A stretch of DNA of 64,000 nucleotides from Pseudomonas rustica (GTDB taxonomy: Bacteria > Pseudomonadota > Gammaproteobacteria > Pseudomonadales > Pseudomonadaceae): the NCBI RefSeq assembly GCF_018336155.1, contig NZ_JAGYHF010000016.1, positions 33,286 through 97,285 on the forward strand. Reading direction: 5' to 3'. Of the stretch, positions 16,608 to 25,041 are shown in pieces. Both the position numbers and the translations under genes were made by a program. The notes below the pieces were generated by a model that made no database searches, had not been told where the DNA came from, and saw only the letters and a list, made by a program, of their open reading frames with translations. The stretch's first letter is position 1. Each line of letters starts with the position of its first letter.

Positions 16608-17717
16608 ATGACCCCGATCACCCGCAGGAAAATCGTCGTCGCCCACTCGGTGCGTGCCGGCGCGCCGCAGCATGAAGTGCAAACCAACAAAGCGCTGGCC
16701 CGCTGGCTGGCGCAAATTCTCGGGTTCAAATTCGGTGGCAGTTACGACCCGGAAAAACATCGCGGTCGTGACCTCTACTTGCTGCCGACGCAAACCATCG
16801 TCGGCGCTACCCACGCTCACGAGCTCGGCATCAAAGGCCCGGAAGATTTGTGGGGCGGATTTGTCGAGCACGACTTCATTTGCACCAAAGCCATCAGCCA
16901 CGGTTTGCGCAGCCACTTGGCTCATGCGCCTGAGGGCTGGTCGCCGCTGTTTTCCGAACGGGTGCGCAACGTGGTGCTCGACGGCCTCAGCGTGTTTTCC
17001 CTGGAAGATGCGCGACCCGCCGCCGAGCATTTGCTGTACAGCGGGCCGATCCGTTTGAAGCCGGTTCATGCCTGCGCCGGTCGCGGCCAGGAAGTGATCA
17101 AGAGCCTCGACGCCTTCGATGAAATCCTCGCCCGGCCCGATAGCGAAAAACAGTTCAGCGAAGGCGTGGTGCTGGAACAGGACTTGAGCGACGTCGTTAC
17201 TCACAGCGTCGGGCAGACGTTCATCGGCGACAAAGTGCTGAGCTACTGCGGTGATCAATACTTGACCAAAGATGCCCACGGCGAAGACGTGTATGGTGGT
17301 TCGAACCTGCTGGTGGTGCAGGGCGGCTATGACGATCTGCTGGCGCTGGATCTGGCGGATGATGTCCGGCTGGCCATCGAACAGGCGCAGATTTTCGACA
17401 GTGCCGCCGATGAAGCTTATCCGCGCTTCTACGCCTCGCGGCGCAATTACGACATCGCTCAAGGGTTGGACAGCAACGGCAAAACCCGCAGCGGCGTGCT
17501 CGAACAATCCTGGCGCATGGGCGGTGCCAGCAGTGCTGAAGTTGCCGCGCTGCAAAGCTTCGTCAACGACCCGGGGATGCGCGCGATTCGTGTGTCGTCG
17601 GTGGAAACCTACATCGATCAGCCGCTGCCGGCGGACGCCATCGAGGTGTATCGCGGCCCGGCGGAAAACAGTGAATTTCTCCTCAAATACGTAACGGTCA
17701 AATCTTATGACGGCTAG
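16608..17717 (+). CDS. DUF3182 family protein (ATP-grasp-like)
   Basis: 369 residues, soluble, start MTPITRRKIVVAHSVRAGAP with a strong agggaaggggg binding site. I recognise it as DUF3182, a proteobacterial family of unknown function; the segments IRLKPVHACAGRGQEVIKSL and EGVVLEQDLSDVVTHSVGQ look like ATP-grasp nucleotide-binding and ligase elements (inference). The stop overlaps the following alpha/beta hydrolase by 11 nt, so the two are cotranslated, and the pair may act on the same substrate. Confidence 0.82.
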   Translation: MTPITRRKIVVAHSVRAGAPQHEVQTNKALARWLAQILGFKFGGSYDPEKHRGRDLYLLPTQTIVGATHAHELGIKGPEDLWGGFVEHDFICTKAISHGLRSHLAHAPEGWSPLFSERVRNVVLDGLSVFSLEDARPAAEHLLYSGPIRLKPVHACAGRGQEVIKSLDAFDEILARPDSEKQFSEGVVLEQDLSDVVTHSVGQTFIGDKVLSYCGDQYLTKDAHGEDVYGGSNLLVVQGGYDDLLALDLADDVRLAIEQAQIFDSAADEAYPRFYASRRNYDIAQGLDSNGKTRSGVLEQSWRMGGASSAEVAALQSFVNDPGMRAIRVSSVETYIDQPLPADAIEVYRGPAENSEFLLKYVTVKSYDG

Positions 17718-18462
17718 AAGCGAAAGCATTCAAATCGACATTGATGATGAACAGATGAGCGGGACGTTTCTCAGTCCCAAATCGAAAGTCCCGGGGGTAT
17801 TGTTTGTTCACGGATGGGGCGGCAGTCAGGAGCGAGATCTTGAACGGGCCAAAGGTATCGCCGGGCTGGGTTGCGTGTGCCTGACCTTCGACTTGCGCGG
17901 GCATACCGGTGGCACCGGAATTCCGCTGACCCGCGTCACCCGTGAAGACAATCTGCGTGATCTGCTTGCTGCTTACGATCGCTTGCTCGCGCATCCGGCG
18001 CTCGATACCTCGGCGATTGCGGTGGTCGGCACCAGTTACGGTGGTTATCTGGCTGCAATCCTGACGTCGCTGCGCCCGGTGCGTTGGCTGGCGCTGCGGG
18101 TGCCGGCGTTGTATCGCGACGAGCAATGGCACACGCCGAAGCGGGAGCTGGATAAAGCGGATTTACGTGATTATCGAAGCACGCTGGTGCGCGCCGACAG
18201 TAACCGTGCGCTGCATGCGTGCTCGCAGTTCACCGGGGATGTGTTGCTGGTGGAATCGGAAACCGACGACTACGTGCCGCACGCGGCGATCATGAGTTAT
18301 CGCGCGGCGTGTCAGCAGACGCATTCGTTGACGCATCGGATTATCGATGGCGCCGATCACGCGCTGAGCGAGCCGGTTTCGCAGCAGGCTTACACCTCGA
18401 TATTGGTGGACTGGATTACCGAGATGGTCGTCGGCGAACGGTTGAGCATTATTCAGTCTTGA
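17707..18462 (+). CDS. Alpha/beta hydrolase
   Basis: 251-residue cytosolic alpha/beta hydrolase. The oxyanion/cap region is VLFVHGWGGSQERD, the nucleophile elbow is VVGTSYGGYLAA (S110), and acid and base candidates are in ESETDDYVPH and DGADHALSE. It resembles dienelactone-hydrolase or acyl-peptidase-like serine hydrolases; the substrate is unknown. The start ATG overlaps the end of the DUF3182 gene. It is followed directly by a REP pair that separates it from the convergent YbhN-like gene. Confidence 0.88.
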   Translation: MTARSESIQIDIDDEQMSGTFLSPKSKVPGVLFVHGWGGSQERDLERAKGIAGLGCVCLTFDLRGHTGGTGIPLTRVTREDNLRDLLAAYDRLLAHPALDTSAIAVVGTSYGGYLAAILTSLRPVRWLALRVPALYRDEQWHTPKRELDKADLRDYRSTLVRADSNRALHACSQFTGDVLLVESETDDYVPHAAIMSYRAACQQTHSLTHRIIDGADHALSEPVSQQAYTSILVDWITEMVVGERLSIIQS

Positions 18463-18463
18463 G

Positions 18464-18549
18464 GATCAAAAGATCGCAGCCTGCGGCAGCTCCTACAGGG
18501 AGAATGCATTCCAACTGTAGGAGCTGCCGAAGGCTGCGATCTCTTGATC
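18464..18549. repeat. REP pair, GCTGCCGAAGGCTGCGATC family
   Basis: Inverted arms gatcaaaagatcgcagcctg and its counterpart filling the whole gap between two convergent stop codons; it could double as a transcription-end hairpin. Confidence 0.9.
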
Positions 18550-19539
18550 TTAATGCCTAGGTTTTTTCTCTATCCGCAACGCCTTGGCCTTCGCCTCTAC
18601 CACCAAATACATCACCACCGTTATCAACAACGGCAACAGAAAATAAATCGCCCGATACGCCAACAACCCCGCCACCAGGCTCCCTCGCGAAGCCTCGTGT
18701 TGCAGCAGCGCAACAAACACCGCTTCCAGCACGCCAAGCCCCGCCGGAATATGCGTGATCACCCCGGCAATCGCGCTGATCAACAGCACGCCCAGCACCA
18801 ACGGATAATCCAATTTGCTCGGCAATAACGTGAAAATCACCGCCGCCATGAGCGACCAGTTCAACGCGCCCAACAGCAGTTGCAACACTGCCATGCGCAG
18901 CGACGGCAGGTTGATTTCCACGCCACGAATCGACCACTCGCGGCGCTTGGAAAACTGACACGCCGCGAGGTAGCCGGCGCTGACCAGCAGCAATAAAATC
19001 CCGATGCCCTGCAACGCATCGCTGCTGACCTTCCACCCCGGCGGCATAGTCACCAGACCGCTGCTGAACACCGCACCGGCAATGGTCATGTAGCCAAACC
19101 AGTTAGTCGCCAGGCTCAGCCCGAGAATCTTGGCGATGTTGCCTTTACTCACGCCCAACCGTGAATACAGCCGATAACGCATGGCGATGCCGCCGACCCA
19201 CGCGCTCAGGTTCAGATTGAACGCGTAGCTGATAATCCCCACCGGCAGGATCTGTTTCCAGGTCAGATCCTGACGAATGTAGGTGCGGCCGATCAGGTCG
19301 AAACTGGCGTACACCAGAAAGCTCAGCAGCGTCAGGCTGGCGGCAATGATCAGCGTGCGCACCTTGAAGTCGGCGAGGGTTTCCAGCACTTCTTTCCATT
19401 CGATGCGCGTGGCGAACATCGTCAGCAGCACGATCAGTGCGAGGAAAAACAGCAGCGTCAGCGGACGTTTCCAGCGGCTCCATTTCGAGTGCGTCGCTGG
19501 CGCCGCGTGACCGCTCGGGTGCGCTTCGGAATGGCTCAT
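18550..19539 (-). CDS. YbhN-like membrane protein (lysylphosphatidylglycerol synthase TM superfamily)
   Basis: 329 residues with about eight membrane segments, UPF0104/YbhN type, related to the flippase-like membrane domain of MprF but lacking the aminoacyl transferase part. The SAWVGGIAMRYRLYSRLGVS stretch is a conserved family loop. It is the downstream partner of ClsB: the stop of clsB overlaps its start by 4 nt, as in the E. coli ybhP-clsB-ybhN operon. A role in phospholipid transport or distribution is inferred from context. Confidence 0.88.
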   Translation of the reverse strand: MSHSEAHPSGHAAPATHSKWSRWKRPLTLLFFLALIVLLTMFATRIEWKEVLETLADFKVRTLIIAASLTLLSFLVYASFDLIGRTYIRQDLTWKQILPVGIISYAFNLNLSAWVGGIAMRYRLYSRLGVSKGNIAKILGLSLATNWFGYMTIAGAVFSSGLVTMPPGWKVSSDALQGIGILLLLVSAGYLAACQFSKRREWSIRGVEINLPSLRMAVLQLLLGALNWSLMAAVIFTLLPSKLDYPLVLGVLLISAIAGVITHIPAGLGVLEAVFVALLQHEASRGSLVAGLLAYRAIYFLLPLLITVVMYLVVEAKAKALRIEKKPRH

Positions 19540-20810
19540 GAGCGGTTACCTCGAAACGGCTTGAGCCGCGGTTTGTGCGCCGGCAACCAACCCGCCATCG
19601 CCGGGAAATGCCGCAGAAAGTGGAACACCAGAAAGCCCACGGTCATGTGCCAGATACGTCCGCGCGGCGACTTGCTGGCGTCCATGGCTTTGCAGTGGTT
19701 TTGGCTGAGGTCTTCGAGGCGCTCGAACAGGTGCTGATTGAACGCGCGGTCACGGATCAGCACGTTGGCTTCCAGGTTCAGCGACAGACTCAGCGGATCG
19801 AGATTGCTCGAACCGACGGTGCTCCATTCTTCATCGACCAGCGCGACTTTGCCGTGCAGCGGACGCTGGCAATACTCATGAATCTGCACGCCAGCCTTGA
19901 GCAAATAATCGTAGGTCATGCGCGCCGCGAGCTTCGCCACCAGCATGTCTGGCTGGCCTTGCAGGATCAGCCGCACATCGACACCGCGCCGGGCGGCATT
20001 GCGCATTTCACGCAGCAAGCGGTAACCGGGAAAGAAGTAGGCGTTGGCGATCACCACACGGCGTTTGGCGCGGCGCAGCACTTGCAGATAAACGTCTTCG
20101 ATATCGGTGCTGTGCTGGTCGTTGTCGCGGAACACCAGGCGTACCTGACCGTCATGATCATCGAAGGCCATTTCCGCGCGACGCTGGCGCCGGCGTTGCC
20201 ACCAGAACCGCGCGCGGCCCGGCCGGCCACTTTGCAGCAGGGCGAAGTGATGGATGTCGGCGACCGCCGGGCCCTGAATTTCCACCGAATAATCCTGCTT
20301 GGCTTCAGGACCGAAATCAGCCAGATGATCGCCGGAAAAATTGATCCCGCCGATGAACGCGACCATGCCGTCGACCACGACGATTTTGCGGTGCAAGCGG
20401 CGGAACCAGTTGGTACGAATGCCGAGGCGTTTCGGCGCTGGATCGAAGATCTGCAAATGCACACCGGCCTCGCTCAGCGCGGCGAGATAGCCGGTGGTCA
20501 ACTCGCCACAACCGAAGCCGTCGAGGCTGACGGTGGTGCGCACGCCGCGCTTGGCCGCATCAATCAGAATCTCCTGCAACTCGGCGCCGACCTTGTCTTC
20601 GAAAACGATAAAGGTCTCCAGCAGAATTTCACTCTTCGCCGCGCGCATCGCTTCAAACACGCGAGGAAAATATTCCTCGCCGTTTTCCAGCAATTGCACA
20701 TGGTTGCCGCCCTGCCAGCGGTACTCGACGTCGACCTGGCCGGGCTCGCGCACCGGAGGGGTAATGCTGATGGGTTCCACGGCGGATTTCTCCAGCGGCG
20801 TGCTGTTCAT
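19536..20810 (-). CDS. clsB: Cardiolipin synthase B
   Basis: 424-residue phospholipase D superfamily enzyme. Two HKD motifs are visible, HRKIVVVDGMVAFIGGINFS and HGKVALVDEEWSTVGSSNLD, as needed for phosphatidyl transfer to make cardiolipin at the inner membrane. There is no N-terminal double TM, which fits the ClsB (YbhO) rather than the ClsA type. Both ends overlap neighbours by 4 nt (with the YbhP-like and YbhN-like genes), so the trio is translationally coupled. Confidence 0.92.
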   Translation of the reverse strand: MNSTPLEKSAVEPISITPPVREPGQVDVEYRWQGGNHVQLLENGEEYFPRVFEAMRAAKSEILLETFIVFEDKVGAELQEILIDAAKRGVRTTVSLDGFGCGELTTGYLAALSEAGVHLQIFDPAPKRLGIRTNWFRRLHRKIVVVDGMVAFIGGINFSGDHLADFGPEAKQDYSVEIQGPAVADIHHFALLQSGRPGRARFWWQRRRQRRAEMAFDDHDGQVRLVFRDNDQHSTDIEDVYLQVLRRAKRRVVIANAYFFPGYRLLREMRNAARRGVDVRLILQGQPDMLVAKLAARMTYDYLLKAGVQIHEYCQRPLHGKVALVDEEWSTVGSSNLDPLSLSLNLEANVLIRDRAFNQHLFERLEDLSQNHCKAMDASKSPRGRIWHMTVGFLVFHFLRHFPAMAGWLPAHKPRLKPFRGNRS

Positions 20811-21604
20811 AGTTCGATCTCCACCGATAACGGTGCGTGGTCGGAAAGGTGAGACCAGGGCCGGTTGGCAAGGACTTTCGGCTGGCTGGCTTTGAGGTTA
20901 CGGACATAGATACGGTCGAGGCGCAGGGTCGGCAGACGTGCGGGGAAACTGCGCGCCGGTTTGCCGTGGTGCTCGGCAAAGACTTCGCGCAGGCCGCAGG
21001 GTTTGAGCAACGCATCGGCGCGCTGGCGCCAGTCATTGAAGTCACCGGCGACGATCACGGGCGCGTCGTCCGGCAGTTCGGCCAAGCGTTCGCCGAGTAG
21101 CTTCAGCTGCGCGTTGCGATGACTTTCACGCAGGCCCAGATGCACGCAGATCGCATGGATCTCGGCGCCGTCGCCGGGCAGACGCAGCACGCAATGCAGC
21201 AGGCCACGGTTCTCATGGCCGCTGATCGACACGTCGAGATTGTCGTGGCGGATGATCTGGAATTTCGACAGCAACGCATTGCCGTGATCACCGTCCGGGT
21301 ACACCGCGTTGCGCCCATAGGCGAACTGCGGCCAGAGGCTGTCGGCGAGGAATTCATACTGCGGCATCGTCGGCCAATTGCTGTAGCGCTTGTGATGATG
21401 TTCGTGGGTGCCGTGGACTTCCTGCAGGAACACCACGTCGGCGGCGACGCTGCGCACCGCTTCGCGCAATTCCGGAAGGATGAAGCGCCGGTTGAGGGCG
21501 GTAAAACCCTTGTGGGTATTGACCGTCAGCACGGTGAATGTGCGCACCGACGGCGCGACGACCGAGCCTTCATCGGTGAAGCCGACCGGTTCTGAAATAC
21601 TCAT
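20807..21604 (-). CDS. Endonuclease/exonuclease/phosphatase-fold protein (YbhP-like)
   Basis: 265-residue EEP-superfamily protein. Motifs seen are VNTHKGF, FLQEVHGTHEHH, GNALLSKF, CVHLGLRESHR, VIVAGDFNDW and SDHAPLSVEIEL, which together form the Mg-dependent DNase I/phosphatase active site. The context beside ClsB suggests a phospholipid or other phosphodiester substrate rather than DNA (inference). The ATGA overlap with the DUF72 gene upstream shows it is the second gene of the operon. Confidence 0.9.
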   Translation of the reverse strand: MSISEPVGFTDEGSVVAPSVRTFTVLTVNTHKGFTALNRRFILPELREAVRSVAADVVFLQEVHGTHEHHHKRYSNWPTMPQYEFLADSLWPQFAYGRNAVYPDGDHGNALLSKFQIIRHDNLDVSISGHENRGLLHCVLRLPGDGAEIHAICVHLGLRESHRNAQLKLLGERLAELPDDAPVIVAGDFNDWRQRADALLKPCGLREVFAEHHGKPARSFPARLPTLRLDRIYVRNLKASQPKVLANRPWSHLSDHAPLSVEIEL

Positions 21605-22527
21605 GCCAGCACTCCTTCGCCAGCGGGTTCGCCGGGGGTGGTGGCGAGGTCTTTATCCAGCTCGAAACGGTGCAGCAGATCACGGGCGTCGTAGGGCGCG
21701 CGGACTTTGATGTCGTTGTCGAAATAGCAGAACACTTCGCGGGATTTGCGTGCGCGCGGCTTCAAGCGCGGGGCGATCAGATGGGCATCTTTCGGTTGCT
21801 CGCCATGGTGCCAGGCGTCGATGCGCTCGGCCCAACGCTTGAGGGCTGGCGCGGTGTAACCGCTGGCGTAGAGTTCTTCGGCGCCGTGCAGGCGCAGATA
21901 AACGAAGTCGCTGGTCAGGTCTTCGCGGTAGGGCCATTTATCGGCGGTGTCGGCGATTACCAGCGCGGTGTTGTAACGCTTCAGTAACCGCACAAATTCG
22001 GGATCGAGGAAGCTGTCGTTGCGGATTTCCACGGCATGACGCAGCGGCTTTTTGCGCCAGGCTTTCATGCTCGCGTGGCCGTGCAGGTGGGAGTCGTGTT
22101 GATGGGCGAGGGCGGCCGCCGCTTCGGTGTCGTGCGGCAATAGCGCGAGGAAATGCTCGAAACGCTCGGGCTCGAATTTGAAGTTCGGCGGGAACTGCCA
22201 AAGGATCGGCCCGAGTTTTTCCTTGAGCTCGAGAATCCCGGAGGCGAAGAAGTTAGCCAAGGGTTTTTCGATATCGCGCAAACGGCGGATATGGGTGATG
22301 AAGCGCGGGGCTTTGACGCTGAAGACGAAGTCGTCGGGTGTTTCGGCGTACCACTGCGCATAGCGTTCGGGCCGTTGCAGGGCGTAGAACGATCCATTGA
22401 TTTCGATGCTGTTGACCGCCCTCGACGCGAACTGCAGTTCGCGCTTTTGCGCCAGTCCCTTGGGGTAGAAGTCCCCGCGCCACGGTTCGTAGCGCCAGCC
22501 GGAAATACCGATGTGAATCGTCGCCAT
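21601..22527 (-). CDS. DUF72 family protein (YecE-like)
   Basis: 308 residues; the TIM-barrel-like DUF72 family is recognisable from IHIGISGWRYEPWRGDFYPKG, SIEINGSFYALQRPERYAQW and the late HGAEELYASGY and CYFDNDIKVRAPYDARDL stretches. The function is unknown; some homologues bind Fe-S or act on sugars, but nothing here decides it. It is the first gene of the ybhP-clsB-ybhN operon (4-nt overlap). The upstream 302 nt to the MscS gene contains a REP pair and no gene. Confidence 0.86.
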   Translation of the reverse strand: MATIHIGISGWRYEPWRGDFYPKGLAQKRELQFASRAVNSIEINGSFYALQRPERYAQWYAETPDDFVFSVKAPRFITHIRRLRDIEKPLANFFASGILELKEKLGPILWQFPPNFKFEPERFEHFLALLPHDTEAAAALAHQHDSHLHGHASMKAWRKKPLRHAVEIRNDSFLDPEFVRLLKRYNTALVIADTADKWPYREDLTSDFVYLRLHGAEELYASGYTAPALKRWAERIDAWHHGEQPKDAHLIAPRLKPRARKSREVFCYFDNDIKVRAPYDARDLLHRFELDKDLATTPGEPAGEGVLA

Positions 22528-22641
22528 GCCACCCTCCCGTTGAAAGCCCTCGTGTTGCCGCTGTCTTTTGATGACTGCGGGCGGATCGGGAAAGTTTCGG
22601 CGGTATTACGGACGGTCAGCCAATAGGGGTGACCGAGCCTT

Positions 22642-22733
22642 TGTAGGAGCAGAGCTTGCTCGCGAAAGCGGCGGATCATCCAGCATCAATGTTCAATGAA
22701 AGGACGCCTTCGCGAGCAAGCTCTGCTCCTACA
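22642..22733. repeat. REP pair, variant of the GCTCGCGAA family
   Basis: Arms tgtaggagcagagcttgctc and complement, spacer about 45 nt, between divergent operons. The rest of the 22528-22829 gap holds no gene I can support. Confidence 0.9.
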
Positions 22734-22829
22734 GAACCACAGGACACGGGCATAGGGGGAGGGGCTCGTGAACTTGCCGGGCAATTATCGATCAGTTCCT
22801 TACAGGTTCAGCCACGGGAGATCGGAGTT

Positions 22830-24926
22830 TTGGTCAAGTTCAGGATCGCCATTCTGCTGGGAGCATTGCTGTTTCTCGGTGCCAGTGAAATCGACGCCGC
22901 CGCGCTGCCGGGTGTTCCGGCCGCTGCCGAGGAACCGGCCAAACCCGAGCCGCTGGTGCAGGGCGGTCTGCTCGGTGCGATCAGTTCGAGCATCGACGAC
23001 GTGCAGGACAAACTCGACATCAACGAGCATCTGGTCGACGCCTGGCGCCTGCGCGCCGACCGTGCGGCCGATGAAGTCGACAAATTGGTCAACCAGCCGT
23101 CGAACCGCTCAGGCTGGAGTGTCGCCGGGGATTTTCTCACGCTGTCTGGCACCTGGCTCGGCAGTTTTGCGCTGCTCACCGTTCTCGGCAGTTTGTTGGC
23201 CAACCGTATGCGTGGAGGCCGCTGGTTACGCACCCGCCAACGCAGTCAGGATCTGATCGGTTACCTGCTGCCGTACACCCTTCCGGCGCTGATCTGCCTG
23301 CCGTTGACCCTGTATGTCAGTCATTTTCTGCAAGCTTCGGTGGGGCGCGCGCTGGCGCTGTGTCTGGCTTATGCCACCAGCAGCGGCATCTTTTCCACTT
23401 CGATGCTGCTATGCGTGGTGGTGATGTTCAACGTCGGGCACAAACGTCCCGCTGCACGTATCATCCGCAATTATTGCCCGCGGCCGTTGTTCCTGATCGG
23501 CTTCCTCGCCGCCCTCAGCGATGCGCTGACCAGCCCGCAAATCGCCCGGCAACTGGGCGGCAATATCACCAGCAGCGTCGCCGTGTTTACCGGCCTGATC
23601 GCCTCGGTGATTTTCGGATTGTTGGTGATTCGCTTGCGTCGCCCAGTGGCGCATCTGATCCGCAACCGCTCGCTGGCTCAACGTTTGAAACAGCCCTCCT
23701 TGCAGGAGTCACTGCGGATTTTTTCCGGGCTGTGGTATTGGCCGATTGTGTTGATGGTGCTGGTCTCGGCGGTCAACCTCATCGGCATCGGCGAGGACAA
23801 TCAAAAAGCCCTGCGCTGCGCGTTGTTCACCACGGTGCTGCTGATCGGCACGGTATTTCTCAGCACGATTCTGCAGCACTTGTTCAAGTCACGAAAAGCC
23901 GAAGCGATCCAGCGCAGCAGCGCTTACAAGGAACGCTTCCTGAGCCTGTTGCACGCCTTGCTGCGGATCGTCATCGCGATTGCCTTCATCGATATTCTCG
24001 GACGGATCTGGGGCGTGTCGCTGCTTGATTTCGCCCAGAGCAGCACGGTCGGGCGAGCGATCAGTAACGCGCTGAGCAGCATCGGTCTGATCTTCTTGGT
24101 GACGTGGTTGTTGTGGGTGGTGCTCGACACGGCGATTCAGGAGGCACTGAAACCACCGCTCAGCAAACGCGCGGCGCGCCAACCGAGCACACGGGTGAAA
24201 ACCATCCTGCCGCTGCTGCGCAACGCGATCAAAATCATCCTCGTGGTGATCTGCGCGATCACCACCATGGCCAACCTGGGGATCAACGTTGCGCCACTGC
24301 TGGCGGGTGCCGGGGTGGTCGGTCTGGCCATCGGTTTCGGTTCGCAGCAACTGGTGCAGGACGTGATTACCGGGCTGTTCATCATCATCGAAGACACCCT
24401 GTCGATTGGTGATTGGGTGGTGCTTGATTCCGGGCATGCCGGCACGGTCGAAGGGCTGACCATTCGCACGCTGCGGCTGCGTGACGGCAAGGGTTTTGTG
24501 CACTCGGTGCCGTTCGGCCAGATCAAGGCTGTGACCAACCAATCGCGGCAGTTTGCCTATGCGTTTTTCTCGGTGCAGTTCACCTATGACACGGACGTGG
24601 ATAAAGCCATCGAGTTGATTCGCGAGACCGGCGATTCGATCCGCGAAGACCCGTTCCTCAAGTACAACCTGCAAGGGCCGCTGGATGTGTTTGGCGTGGA
24701 CCGGATGGATTTGAATGGCGTGGTGCTGACGGCGCAGTTCAGGACGGTGTCGGGCGGGCAGTATGCGGTGAGCCGGGCGTTTAACCAGCGTTTGAAGAAG
24801 CTTGTGGATAACACCGAGACGGTGCATTTCGCGCAGACTTATCCACAGCAGGTTCTGTTGCCGAAGCGGCAGGTGCAGGAGGGAGAGGTGGTGGCGACCG
24901 AGGTGCCGCAGGGGTCGCGGACATAG
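22830..24926 (+). CDS. Mechanosensitive ion channel family protein (large MscS-type)
   Basis: 698 residues. A signal-like N terminus (VKFRIAILLGALLFLGASEIDA) is followed by a periplasmic helical segment, about eight further membrane helices, then the MscS core: the pore-lining helix VAPLLAGAGVVGLAIGFGSQ and the beta-domain FIIIEDTLSIGDWVVLDSGH. It releases solutes under hypo-osmotic membrane tension. It resembles E. coli YbiO in size. I chose a TTG start at 22830 (gggag 9 nt upstream) because residues encoded further upstream arise from the REP element; the start is uncertain by a few codons. Confidence 0.88.
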   Translation: MVKFRIAILLGALLFLGASEIDAAALPGVPAAAEEPAKPEPLVQGGLLGAISSSIDDVQDKLDINEHLVDAWRLRADRAADEVDKLVNQPSNRSGWSVAGDFLTLSGTWLGSFALLTVLGSLLANRMRGGRWLRTRQRSQDLIGYLLPYTLPALICLPLTLYVSHFLQASVGRALALCLAYATSSGIFSTSMLLCVVVMFNVGHKRPAARIIRNYCPRPLFLIGFLAALSDALTSPQIARQLGGNITSSVAVFTGLIASVIFGLLVIRLRRPVAHLIRNRSLAQRLKQPSLQESLRIFSGLWYWPIVLMVLVSAVNLIGIGEDNQKALRCALFTTVLLIGTVFLSTILQHLFKSRKAEAIQRSSAYKERFLSLLHALLRIVIAIAFIDILGRIWGVSLLDFAQSSTVGRAISNALSSIGLIFLVTWLLWVVLDTAIQEALKPPLSKRAARQPSTRVKTILPLLRNAIKIILVVICAITTMANLGINVAPLLAGAGVVGLAIGFGSQQLVQDVITGLFIIIEDTLSIGDWVVLDSGHAGTVEGLTIRTLRLRDGKGFVHSVPFGQIKAVTNQSRQFAYAFFSVQFTYDTDVDKAIELIRETGDSIREDPFLKYNLQGPLDVFGVDRMDLNGVVLTAQFRTVSGGQYAVSRAFNQRLKKLVDNTETVHFAQTYPQQVLLPKRQVQEGEVVATEVPQGSRT

Positions 24927-24956
24927 CGCAGGTCTCGTGTTGCTAATACTGGCCTT

Positions 24957-25022
24957 ATCGCGAGCAGGCTCACTCCTACAGGGGAACGCATTCCAAAATG
25001 TAGGAGTGAGCCTGCTCGCGAT
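24957..25022. repeat. REP pair, GCCTGCTCGCGAT variant
   Basis: Inverted arms atcgcgagcaggctcactcc and complement, in the gap between convergent mscS-like and lhr. Confidence 0.9.
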
Positions 25023-25041
25023 GAGGTCAGAACAGTCACCC

